The position numbers were made by a program, and so were the translations under genes. DNA of 64,000 nucleotides from JBEKYD01 sp049509915 (lineage in GTDB: Bacteria; Acidobacteriota; Terriglobia; Bryobacterales; Bryobacteraceae). Below, piece after piece: positions 52,021-60,055 of the stretch. The stretch is taken from assembly GCA_049509915.1 (NCBI GenBank), contig JBEKZL010000019.1, positions 13,007-77,006 of the forward strand, written 5' to 3'. The stretch's first letter is position 1; every line of letters begins with the position of its first letter. The notes under the pieces were generated by a model. That model was not told where the DNA came from. It made no database searches and worked only from the letters and a program-made list of their open reading frames with translations.

Positions 52021-52920
52021 GTGAACTCCACTCAGCCAACTATCCTGCTGGAAGCCCAATTGGGCAACCTTCCTCTCTGCGCCCGCGGCAAAGTGCGCGA
52101 TGTTTATGCGCTGGACGACCGCCTGTTAATCGTGGCTACGGACCGGCTGTCCGCTTTCGATTGCGTCCTGCCCACCGGAATCCCCGACAAGGGCAGAGTG
52201 CTCACGCAGCTCTCGATCTTCTGGTTCGATTTTCTGCGCGATCTCATTCCGACCCATTTTCTGACCGCCGGCGTCGACCGGTACCCCGCCGCGCTGGCGC
52301 CTTTTCGTGAACAACTCGAAGGCCGTTCCATGCTGGTGAAGCGCGCCCGCATGATCGAGGTCGAATGCGTGGCGCGCGGCTATCTTTCCGGCTCCGGCTG
52401 GAAGGAGTATCGCGAGCGTGGTTCGGTATGCGGCGTCCCGTTGCCCGCCGGCCTGCGGGAAAGCGACCAACTGCCGGAACCGATCTTCACCCCCTCCACC
52501 AAGGCGCAAACCGGGCACGACGAGAATCTCTCCTTCGAGCAGGTGGCCGCGGCCATCGGCGCCGAACTGGCCGCCAGGCTCCGCGATCTGACCCTTGCGG
52601 TTTACCGGCGCGCCGCCGAATATGCCGGGACCCGCGGCATCCTCCTCGCCGATACCAAATTCGAATTCGGGTTTGTGGGTGACGAATTGCTCTTGTGCGA
52701 TGAAGTGCTGACGCCGGATTCCTCCCGCTTCTGGCCCGCCGACACCTATCGCCCCGGCGGACCGCAATCGTCCTACGATAAACAGTTCGTGCGCGACTAC
52801 CTGGAATCGATTCACTGGGACAAACGCCCGCCGGCCCCGCCGTTGCCGGCTGAAGTTGCCGCTAAGACCGGCCAGAAATACCGTCAGGCATTCGAAGTAC
52901 TCACGGGCCGTCCGTTATGA
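52021..52920 (+). CDS. purC: Phosphoribosylaminoimidazole-succinocarboxamide synthase
   Basis: A 299-residue SAICAR synthetase, an ATP-dependent step of purine synthesis that joins aspartate to CAIR. Signatures: RGKVRDVYALDDRLLIVATD near the start, MIEVECVARGYLSGSGWKEY and GILLADTKFEFGFVGDELLL. The C-terminal PGGPQSSYDKQFVRDYLE is standard. Length fits the bacterial and fungal-type enzyme. GTG 52021 is the only suitable start. Its stop overlaps the ATG of the CvpA gene, which is often coupled to purine genes. Confidence 0.96.
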   Translation: MNSTQPTILLEAQLGNLPLCARGKVRDVYALDDRLLIVATDRLSAFDCVLPTGIPDKGRVLTQLSIFWFDFLRDLIPTHFLTAGVDRYPAALAPFREQLEGRSMLVKRARMIEVECVARGYLSGSGWKEYRERGSVCGVPLPAGLRESDQLPEPIFTPSTKAQTGHDENLSFEQVAAAIGAELAARLRDLTLAVYRRAAEYAGTRGILLADTKFEFGFVGDELLLCDEVLTPDSSRFWPADTYRPGGPQSSYDKQFVRDYLESIHWDKRPPAPPLPAEVAAKTGQKYRQAFEVLTGRPL

Positions 52921-53483
52921 ACTGGCTCGATATCTTGCTGGCGCTGATCGTGATTGCCTCGGTGGCGGCCAGCTTCCGCAAAGGTCTCACGCGCGAGGTG
53001 ATCGGCCTGGTGTCGCTGGTGCTGGCGTTGGTGCTTGGCCTCTGGTTCTACGGCGCGGCGGGATCCTGCCTGGCGCCGTACCTCAGTTCGCCGCGCCTGG
53101 CCAATTTTGGCGGCTTTCTCATCGTATTCTTCGGCGTTATTCTGCTGGGCGGCATCGTAGGCCTGATCGTGGGAAAGTTTCTCCGGATCACGGGGCTCTC
53201 GTTTTTTGATCACCTGCTCGGAGCCGGCTTCGGGGTGGTGCGCGGCCTGGTGATCGCCGTTGCCCTGCTGGCCGCCGTCATGGCCTTCGCTGCCGGCGAC
53301 CACCCGCCCGACGCGGTGGTGAATTCCCGCCTGGCGCCCTACGTTACCGGCGCCTCGCGGATTCTCGCCGCGGTGGCGCCGCACGAATTCAAAGAAGGCT
53401 TTCGAAAAAACTATGCGCAGGCCACGGAAGCCTGGCAGAAGGCGATTTCGCGTCCGGACGCGAACCAAGTCGAACGGAAGTAA
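52917..53483 (+). CDS. CvpA-family membrane protein
   Basis: A 188-residue inner-membrane protein with four hydrophobic helices: MNWLDILLALIVIASVAASF, GLVSLVLALVLGLWFYGAAG, NFGGFLIVFFGVILLGGIVG and FGVVRGLVIAVALLAAVMAF. The first block (GLTREVIGLV) is characteristic of colicin V production protein CvpA. Role in purine metabolism or envelope stress is only genetic. ATGA overlap with purC means translational coupling. The C-terminus is polar and without motifs. Confidence 0.88.
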   Translation: MNWLDILLALIVIASVAASFRKGLTREVIGLVSLVLALVLGLWFYGAAGSCLAPYLSSPRLANFGGFLIVFFGVILLGGIVGLIVGKFLRITGLSFFDHLLGAGFGVVRGLVIAVALLAAVMAFAAGDHPPDAVVNSRLAPYVTGASRILAAVAPHEFKEGFRKNYAQATEAWQKAISRPDANQVERK

Positions 53484-53490
53484 ATAAAAA

Positions 53491-53760
53491 ATGAAAAATG
53501 AAGTTCAAGGATTGGCGGAGAGATTATTGGGCGGCAATGTTACCCTCGATGAGGCGGTGGGAATTCTGGAGCGCAGCATGATCGAAGGCGCGCTGGTGCT
53601 GTACCGTGGAAACCAGTCGGCGGCCAGCAAGCAGTTGGGCATCCACCGCAATACGCTGCAGCGAAAACTGGCCGGGTATGGGGTCGACCATGGGCGCCCG
53701 CCCCGCAAACCAGCCGCCAGGGCCGCCCGCGGCCGCTCCCGCCGCAAGGGTGTCGCCTGA
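53491..53760 (+). CDS. Small Fis-type helix-turn-helix protein with basic tail
   Basis: An 89-residue protein. Residues about 15-62 are a Fis-type HTH (LDEAVGILERSMIEGALVLY, RGNQSAASKQLGIHRNTLQR, KLAGYGV). The remaining residues are Arg/Lys/Ala-rich (PPRKPAARAARGRSRRKG), likely to raise DNA affinity. It lacks the usual NtrC-type receiver and AAA domains, so it may act as a free DNA-binding factor. It sits between cvpA and the HAD gene with 7 and 3 bp gaps, so it belongs to the purC transcript. Target unknown. Confidence 0.8.
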   Translation: MKNEVQGLAERLLGGNVTLDEAVGILERSMIEGALVLYRGNQSAASKQLGIHRNTLQRKLAGYGVDHGRPPRKPAARAARGRSRRKGVA

Positions 53761-53763
53761 CCC

Positions 53764-54417
53764 ATGGACCTGATTGTCTTCGACCTGGACGGTACCCTGA
53801 TCGATTCGCGGCTCGACTTGGCCAACGCCGTCAACGCCATGCGCCGGCACATGGGCATGGCGCCGCTCGATAACGACCGTGTCTATTCCTATGTCGGCAA
53901 CGGCGCTCCCGTGCTCATTCGGCGCGCGCTCGGCGATGGCGCCAGCGATGCCGATGTCGCCCGAGCGCTGGAGTTCTTCCTCCAGTATTACGGCGAGCAC
54001 AAACTCGATTTCACCACCCTCTATCCCGGCGTGCGCAAGTCGCTCGACCGTTTGCGCGCGGCCGGCAAAAAGATGGCCGTCCTTACCAACAAGCCCGTGC
54101 GCGTCAGCCGCGCCATTGTGGAGGGTCTGGGAACCGGCCCGCATTTCTTCCAGGTGTACGGCGGCAACAGCTTCGAGTTCAAGAAGCCCCACTCCATCGG
54201 CATTGAGACCCTGATGCGCGAAGCCGGCGTGGATGCGGCCCGCACCCTGATGGTGGGCGACAGCTCTGTGGACGTCGAAACCGCGCGCAACGCCGGCGTG
54301 AAAGTCTGCGGCGTAACCTACGGCTTTCAACCCGAGAGCCTGGAAGATCCCCCGCCCGACTGGAAAGTGGACAGAATGGAAAAGCTGGCGGACCTGGTGC
54401 TGGGGGAAACGCTCTAG
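53764..54417 (+). CDS. gph: HAD-superfamily hydrolase, phosphoglycolate phosphatase-like
   Basis: A 217-residue HAD phosphatase. Motif I is FDLDGTLIDS (nucleophile and acid Asp), motif II VLTNKP, motif III lies in FEFKKPHSIG and motif IV is MVGDSSVDVETARNAG. The cap domain spans LANAVNAMRRHMGMAPLDND to FLQYYGEHKLDF. Members dephosphorylate 2-phosphoglycolate from DNA repair or photorespiration, but related phosphatases share the motifs, so the symbol is tentative. It ends the purC-cvpA-fis-like run. Confidence 0.82.
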   Translation: MDLIVFDLDGTLIDSRLDLANAVNAMRRHMGMAPLDNDRVYSYVGNGAPVLIRRALGDGASDADVARALEFFLQYYGEHKLDFTTLYPGVRKSLDRLRAAGKKMAVLTNKPVRVSRAIVEGLGTGPHFFQVYGGNSFEFKKPHSIGIETLMREAGVDAARTLMVGDSSVDVETARNAGVKVCGVTYGFQPESLEDPPPDWKVDRMEKLADLVLGETL

Positions 54418-54468
54418 CGGGCTGCCGCACCCCTCCATACCGCATATACTTTCGTTACTCCGAACTGC

Positions 54469-54497
54469 AACCGTGAAGGGAGCGGCTCGGACTCGCG
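54469..54497 (+). repeat. 27-nt repeat relative, rearranged copy 3
   Basis: ACCGTGAAGGGAGCGG matches the second half of the repeats at 1449 and 34681; the adjoining CGGCTCGGACTCGCG is the reverse complement of the CGCGAGTCCGAGCCG that begins copy 1. This suggests a palindromic parent element. Confidence 0.45.
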
Positions 54498-54566
54498 GCA
54501 TAGCGCACCGAATCCCAAAACAGTTCATGGCGCAACCCTGACGCGTTGGGCTAACCGTTTCAATAC

Positions 54567-54594
54567 TCAGACGTCTCTATACTGAGAAGTCTGA
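54567..54594. promoter_or_regulatory. PadR operator overlapping -10 box and RBS
   Basis: TCAGACGTCTC and GAGAAGTCTGA are inverted at 10 of 11 positions around TATACT (54578-54583), a -10 hexamer. The GAGAAG of the right arm is also the ribosome site. The ATG follows three bases later (54597), so a bound repressor would cover both promoter and start. Confidence 0.65.
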
Positions 54595-54596
54595 AT

Positions 54597-54926
54597 ATGC
54601 CCAAAACCGACTCGCTGCAGGGATCGCTCGATCTGCTGGTTTTGAAAATCCTCTCGCGCCGGCCCGGTCTGCACGGCTACGCCATCATGTCGGCGATCGA
54701 CGACATTTCCGGTGAAGTGCTGCGGGCGGAGGAAGGCTCGCTTTATCCGGCGCTGCACCGGATGGAGGAGGCCGGCTGGATTTCCGCCGAGTGGATCACC
54801 AAGGAAACCGGGCGGCGGGCACGGATTTACGTAGTAACGGCGTTGGGGGCAAAGCAACTGGAGGCGGAGGAGTGGCGCTGGCGGACGGTAACTTCGGCGG
54901 TGAACCGCGTGCTGAGGATGGCTTGA
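54597..54926 (+). CDS. PadR-family transcriptional regulator
   Basis: A 109-residue winged-helix regulator. Landmarks are LQGSLDLLVLKILSRRPGLH, GYAIMSAIDDISGEVLRAEE, GSLYPALHRMEEAGWISAEW and GRRARIYVVTALGAKQLEAE. This short PadR form almost always precedes an ADOP permease in Acidobacteriota, as here with one base between the genes. The palindrome at 54567-54594 is its likely autoregulatory operator. The effector is unknown; antimicrobial or envelope-stress ligands are typical for PadR. Confidence 0.92.
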   Translation: MPKTDSLQGSLDLLVLKILSRRPGLHGYAIMSAIDDISGEVLRAEEGSLYPALHRMEEAGWISAEWITKETGRRARIYVVTALGAKQLEAEEWRWRTVTSAVNRVLRMA

Positions 54927-54927
54927 C

Positions 54928-57615
54928 ATGTCTTTGTGGTCGCGCACTCGAAACGTATGGCGCGGCGATCGATTGAGCCGCGAGATCGACGAAGAGTTGG
55001 AGTCCCATCTGGCGGAAGCGGTGGCGCGGGGTCGCGATCCGGTGGAAGCGCGGCGGGCGTTCGGCTCGCGGCTGCAGCGGAGGGAGGAGAGCCGCGACGT
55101 TCGCCTGGTGCCATGGCTCGATTCGCTGCGCGCGGATATCGTCTTCGGCTGGCGGCAGCTCAAGAAGAAGAAGGTGACTTCGGCGGCGGCGATATTGTCG
55201 CTGGGCCTCGCGATTGGGGCCTCGACGGCGGCATTCCGGCTGATCGACGCTTTGCTGCTGCGGCCACTGCCGGTGGCCAATGCGGAAAGGCTGTACAGCC
55301 TCTCACGCCACGTAAACGGTCCGGACGGCAAGCCTATGAGCTTCGATGGCTGGGCGTATCCGGCGTTGCGGCAAATGCGCGCGGCGGTGACCGGCCAGGC
55401 CGAACTAATTGCGGTCTCCTATTCGGAACGGGTCGATCTGACCTACCGGACCGATCAGGAAATGGAGAAAGCGCACCTGCAATATGTTTCCGGGCGGATG
55501 TTCGGCACGTTCGGGCTGCGGCCGGCGCTGGGGCGCCTGTTCACCAAGAACGACGATCTTAAACCGGGCGCGCATCCGTACGCGGTGATTTCATACGATT
55601 ATTGGAAACGGCGCTTCGGCCACGACCCGGGCGTGATCGGGCGGAAGTTTCGACTGGGCAGCAAGGAGCTGTTTGCAGGACCGGGCTCAGGCAGCGGCCT
55701 TTACGAAATTGTGGGAGTCTCGCCGCAGCCGTTCACGGGCACCGAACCGGGCACAGTCACCGACATCTTCCTGCCCACCATGATGCATCCAGGGGCGGTC
55801 CACGACGATTGGACGTGGACGCGCACATTGGCGTCGCTTCAGCCGCGGGTGGCGATAGAGCCGATTCGCGCCAAACTCGACGCCACTTCTCATGCCTTCG
55901 AAGAGAACCGGATGAAGGGCCTCATCGGGTGGAGCAAACAGGACATTGCTAAATTCCTGGCCCAGAAAGTCATTCTCGATCCGGCCGCGGCGGGTGCTTC
56001 CGGTTTGCAGGCCGATTACCGGCGCGGGCTGGCGGCTTTGGGCGTGCTGGTGGGGCTGGTGCTGTTGATTGCGTGCGCAAATGTGGCCAACCTGATGACA
56101 GTGCAGGCGGCGGCGCGGGCGCGGGAGATGGCGCTGCGCATTTCGATCGGGGCGGGGCGATGGCGGCTGGTGCAACTGGTGCTGGTGGAGAGCGCGGTGC
56201 TTGGGTTCCTGGCGGCCGCGGCGGGCGGGCTGTTTGCCTGGTGGTCGGCGCCGTTCGTAGTGAGCCGGATCAATCCGCCGGATAATCCGGCGCGGCTGGC
56301 GCTGCCGGCGGATTGGCGGGTGCTGGGATTCGGGCTGGCGCTGACGCTGGGCGTGACGCTGCTGTTCGGGCTGGCGCCGGCATTGCGGGCCTCCGGAATC
56401 AAGCCCATGACCACGCTTCGGGGAGGGTCGGACCCGCACGCGCGGCGGCGACTGATGCATGCCCTGATCGCCGTTCAGGTGGCCTTCTGTTTCCTGGTGC
56501 TACTTGTAGCCGGGCTCTTTGTGGCTACGTTCGATCGCCTTTCCCACCGGCCCACCGGCTTCTCGGCCGAACGAGTGCTCACGCTCGATACCGTGGCGCA
56601 ACGTCCCGAGCCTCCGGCCTTCTGGGACCAGGTAACCGAACATCTGCGAACGTTGCCCGGTGTTGAGAAGGTCGGGCTGGCTCGTTGGGCGCTGCTCGGC
56701 GGAGGATCGTGGAACAACTGGGTTTCGGTCAATGGCGCGGCGCCTAACGGGGTTCTGGCCTTCTTTCTGAGTGTCTCGCCCGGATGGGCGGAAGCGATGA
56801 AGATTCCTTTTATCGAGGGCAGAGATTTCCGCCCCGGCGATGCCTATCCGGGTGTGGCAATCGTTAACGAGACTTTTGCGAAGGAGTTCTTCCATGGCGG
56901 GGACCCGGTTGGAAAGTCTTTCGACATGGTGATCTTTGGGGGCAAGCCCATTGCTTGTGAGGTGGTGGGATTGGTCCGCGATGCCGTTTATCGCGACATC
57001 CATGATCCGATGGTGCCCCAGGCATATTACCCCTTTCCCTCGGTCGGCGCCAGGGGCGAACTGCAGCCGATCGATCAAGGGACGTTCATTGTGCGCACAT
57101 CCGGTGCGAGCCCGCTTGCGCTCGCGTCCATCCTGCGCCGGGAGGTCGCGCGGGCGCGGCCGGAATTCCGCGTCAGCAACATCCGGACCCAGGCGGAGTT
57201 GGTCCAGGCGCAGACCATCCGGGAGCGGCTGCTGGCGATGCTGGCGACATTTTTCGCGGTGGTGGCGCTGTTGCTGGCGGGAATCGGATTGTATGGTGTG
57301 CTGGACTACTCGGTGCTGGAACGGCGACGGGAAATCGGCATCCGGTTGGCCATCGGCGCTCAAGCCGGCGACATCGCGCGGCGCGTGACCGCCGAAGCCT
57401 TCGCCATGGTGGCGGTGGGCGCGGTGGTGGGATTCGCGCTCGGCATGGCGTCGGTGCCGTACCTCTCGAGCCTGCTCTGGCAGGTCCATGCTACCGACCT
57501 CGGAATGCTGGTGCTACCGTGCCTCACTGTTTTTGCGGCGACAATGCTGGCCGCGCTGCCGGCGGTGATTCGCGCGGTGCGAATCGACCCGGTCACGATG
57601 CTCCGGGCGGATTAG
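54928..57615 (+). CDS. ADOP permease (MacB/FtsX-like, acidobacterial duplicated orphan permease)
   Basis: An 895-residue inner-membrane protein with two FtsX/MacB-type permease units and no ATPase. N-terminal prefix domain: LSREIDEELESHLAEAVARG and DPVEARRAFGSRLQRREESR. First unit: VTSAAAILSLGLAIGASTAA, then the periplasmic MacB_PCD-like domain (VISYDYWKRRFGHDPGVIGR). Later helices are LGVLVGLVLLIACANVANLM and LGVTLLFGLAPALRASGI, and the second unit ends in LAALPAVIRAVRIDPVTMLR. It belongs to the TIGR03434-type family. The ATPase partner is not in the window. It is regulated with PadR. Confidence 0.93.
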   Translation: MSLWSRTRNVWRGDRLSREIDEELESHLAEAVARGRDPVEARRAFGSRLQRREESRDVRLVPWLDSLRADIVFGWRQLKKKKVTSAAAILSLGLAIGASTAAFRLIDALLLRPLPVANAERLYSLSRHVNGPDGKPMSFDGWAYPALRQMRAAVTGQAELIAVSYSERVDLTYRTDQEMEKAHLQYVSGRMFGTFGLRPALGRLFTKNDDLKPGAHPYAVISYDYWKRRFGHDPGVIGRKFRLGSKELFAGPGSGSGLYEIVGVSPQPFTGTEPGTVTDIFLPTMMHPGAVHDDWTWTRTLASLQPRVAIEPIRAKLDATSHAFEENRMKGLIGWSKQDIAKFLAQKVILDPAAAGASGLQADYRRGLAALGVLVGLVLLIACANVANLMTVQAAARAREMALRISIGAGRWRLVQLVLVESAVLGFLAAAAGGLFAWWSAPFVVSRINPPDNPARLALPADWRVLGFGLALTLGVTLLFGLAPALRASGIKPMTTLRGGSDPHARRRLMHALIAVQVAFCFLVLLVAGLFVATFDRLSHRPTGFSAERVLTLDTVAQRPEPPAFWDQVTEHLRTLPGVEKVGLARWALLGGGSWNNWVSVNGAAPNGVLAFFLSVSPGWAEAMKIPFIEGRDFRPGDAYPGVAIVNETFAKEFFHGGDPVGKSFDMVIFGGKPIACEVVGLVRDAVYRDIHDPMVPQAYYPFPSVGARGELQPIDQGTFIVRTSGASPLALASILRREVARARPEFRVSNIRTQAELVQAQTIRERLLAMLATFFAVVALLLAGIGLYGVLDYSVLERRREIGIRLAIGAQAGDIARRVTAEAFAMVAVGAVVGFALGMASVPYLSSLLWQVHATDLGMLVLPCLTVFAATMLAALPAVIRAVRIDPVTMLRAD

Positions 57616-57654
57616 CGGCGTGCAAGAGTAAAGCCAAGCGTGCGAACAACGGCT

Positions 57655-57690
57655 GTCCGCGCGTGGCGGGAGAAGCCACTTGTCACGGAC
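57655..57690. terminator. Weak two-part hairpin between convergent genes
   Basis: GTCCG/CGGAC and, inside, GTGGC/GCCAC can pair around a 7-nt loop. It spans the end of the ADOP gene and the end of the TMTC-like gene, so it could terminate both; support is limited to pairing. Confidence 0.3.
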
Positions 57691-59845
57691 GCGGGGATTG
57701 GGCCTTCGTCCAGGCGCGCAAACGTTCGACAATCTGCTGGAGTTGCGGACTCGGTTTCAGCCGCAGGGCGGCCTCGCTCTCGGCCAGCGATTCCGCCTGC
57801 CCGCCAGGCATCCGAATCAGGAGGCAGGCCAGGTTATAGTGCGCGTCCGCGTCCTCGGAGTCCAATTCCAATGCTCGCCGATACTCGGCTATGGCATCGG
57901 GCAGGCGGTCGGGCATGCGTGACAGCGCATTGCCTAAATCGGAGTGCGATTTCGCCAGATCGGGACGGAGGCGCGACGCCGTTTCATATTCGGCAATTGC
58001 GTCCGCGAGGCGGCCGGGGATCTGCGACAGAGCCGTACCCAGGTTGCTGTGCGCCCCCCAGTAATCCGGCCTGATTCGAATCGCCTCCTCAAATTGGGCA
58101 ATGGCTTCGGGCATGCGGCCGGGCACTAATGCCAGAACATGACCCAGGTCGTTGTGGGCCTCGGCGAAGTCCGGCTTCGCGTGCACGGCGGCCTGGTACT
58201 CGGCAATGGCGTCCGGCAAACGGCCCGGGATGCGGGTAAGCGCGTTTGCCAGGTCGCTGCGCGCCGCCGCGCTTGCAGGCTGAATCCGCAGGGCGAATTC
58301 GAACTGGGCAATCGCCTCCTGGGTTTGCCCCGCTCGGAGGAAGGCATTGCCGAGGTTGGTATGGGCCCGCTCGGCCTCGGGGGCGAGACGGACGGCGGTC
58401 TGGTATTCGGCGACGGCGCCGTCCAGGCGGCCAGGGGTTTCCAGCAGCGCGTTTCCCATGCTGAGGTGCGCTTCCCAGTAATCCGGATTGGCACGCAGCG
58501 CGGCCTCGAAATGGGCCACAGCTTCAGCCCGGCGGCCGGGATTCCGGAACAGAATATTGCCCAGGTTATCGTGGGCCAGCCAGGCATCCGGATTGCTGGC
58601 AATGGTGGCGCGGAACAGCGTCTCGTCGTCCCGGTAGATGGCGGCCTGCCGCCAGGTCAAAACGCCCATCGCGGCCAGCAGGATTGCCGGAACGATTACC
58701 TCGACGGTCTTGCTTCGCCCGAATTTGGCGGCGCCGATGGACAGCGCCGACGCCGCGGGGACCAGAATCCCGAGGCTGGCCAGGTAGGAGAAGTGGTCGG
58801 CGACGTAGGAATATCGGAACGGGTACACATTGAAAAAGCCGAGCACCGGAAACAGCGTGCCCACGAAAACCAGAAAACCGGCCAGCGGCCCCCGATGGCG
58901 CCGCGCCAGGAGCCAGAGCCCGGCCCCGACCGCCACCGCGCCGGCCGGAAACAGGTACTGCCACCACTCGCCGGCATTGACCCTCCAGTGCGGGTACACG
59001 AACGTCAACTCGGCCGGCCAGAGCAGTTTGGCCGCATAGAACCATACCACCCGGCCGGCAACCAGAACGCGCTGGACAGGCGACAGGGTGAAATCCGCCC
59101 CGCTCGCGCCGACCATCGTCCTCTCCACCCATGCCGTGAAAAGCCCGGCCGCCGCACCCATCGCGAACCATGGCAGGAGCGGCCGCGTGTCCCGCTTCCA
59201 GGCGAGTGTGCCGCGCCGCCACCACAGAACCACAAGCAGAGCCGCAGGCAAGGTCGCGGTCACCGTCTTCGACATCAGCGCGAGCACGAACAGACCTGAC
59301 GCCGCCCAATACCGCGAGGGCCGCCTCGATTCATCGAAATCGAGGTAGACCAGCGCAGCGGCCAAATAAAAGAAGCCGGAGAGCGTGCTCTTCTGCTCGG
59401 AGATCCACGCCACCGACTCCACCAGCATCGGGTGTACCGCGAAGCAAGCGCCCGCAAACCATGCCCCAGGCAGCTCCAAACGCCGCGCGATCTTCACTAC
59501 AAGGCAAGCCGCGGCCGCGTGCAGCGCCACGTTCAGCAAGTGGTACCCAAGGACGGAATCACCCCAGATCGAATGTTCCAGCCAGAATGCGCTGTGCAGC
59601 AGGGGATAATACTGCTGCGTGGCTCCCAGCTCGAACCAGATCCGCCAGAGACCGTGAAGAGAGCGAAGATCCGGTCGCGTTACGTGACGGGCGTCGTCCC
59701 AAACCAGGATCCCGGTGAGCGCCGGCAGGTAAGCCGCTAAGGTTAGAAACCAAATCGACGCAAAAGCGCCCAGATTCCGCAGTTGGGTCTGGTTCGGGTT
59801 TGAGCCGGCTCTCCGGTCGAGGACTGGAGGCCTACGTTTGGGCAT
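57683..59845 (-). CDS. TMTC-like membrane protein with C-terminal TPR repeats
   Basis: A 720-residue protein in two halves. The first 400 residues carry about ten hydrophobic helices with glycosyltransferase-C-like blocks: YLPALTGILVWDDARHV, WFELGATQQYYPLLHSAFWL, YHLLNVALHAAAACLVVK, LPGAWFAGACFAVHPMLVES and FRYSYVADHFSYLASLGILV. The second half is a TPR array in regular about 40-residue units, each with a GNA or N-x-LG helix (WLAHDNLGNILFRNPGRRAE; YWGAHSNLGTALSQIPGRLA). The family is related to eukaryotic O-mannosyltransferase TMTC and protein O-glycosyltransferases. ATG 59845 gives the usual N-terminus; 59911 is an alternative. Donor and acceptor unknown. Confidence 0.78.
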   Translation of the reverse strand: MPKRRPPVLDRRAGSNPNQTQLRNLGAFASIWFLTLAAYLPALTGILVWDDARHVTRPDLRSLHGLWRIWFELGATQQYYPLLHSAFWLEHSIWGDSVLGYHLLNVALHAAAACLVVKIARRLELPGAWFAGACFAVHPMLVESVAWISEQKSTLSGFFYLAAALVYLDFDESRRPSRYWAASGLFVLALMSKTVTATLPAALLVVLWWRRGTLAWKRDTRPLLPWFAMGAAAGLFTAWVERTMVGASGADFTLSPVQRVLVAGRVVWFYAAKLLWPAELTFVYPHWRVNAGEWWQYLFPAGAVAVGAGLWLLARRHRGPLAGFLVFVGTLFPVLGFFNVYPFRYSYVADHFSYLASLGILVPAASALSIGAAKFGRSKTVEVIVPAILLAAMGVLTWRQAAIYRDDETLFRATIASNPDAWLAHDNLGNILFRNPGRRAEAVAHFEAALRANPDYWEAHLSMGNALLETPGRLDGAVAEYQTAVRLAPEAERAHTNLGNAFLRAGQTQEAIAQFEFALRIQPASAAARSDLANALTRIPGRLPDAIAEYQAAVHAKPDFAEAHNDLGHVLALVPGRMPEAIAQFEEAIRIRPDYWGAHSNLGTALSQIPGRLADAIAEYETASRLRPDLAKSHSDLGNALSRMPDRLPDAIAEYRRALELDSEDADAHYNLACLLIRMPGGQAESLAESEAALRLKPSPQLQQIVERLRAWTKAQSPRP

Positions 59846-60055
59846 CTGATCCGATTTTATAGCGACCTGGGACGGCGAGCATTGGCGAAACAGGGATGCC
59901 CAATATCGCATAATGAGGCGCGCTCGCTGGATAATTACATCCCATACGTACTAAGGCAAAGAATTGTATGATTTAACACACGTCAGCCTTGAATACAGTT
60001 ACTATGTTGGATAATCATACGCCGCGCCGAGGCGGAGAAGCGTTGAAGGTGTGGT

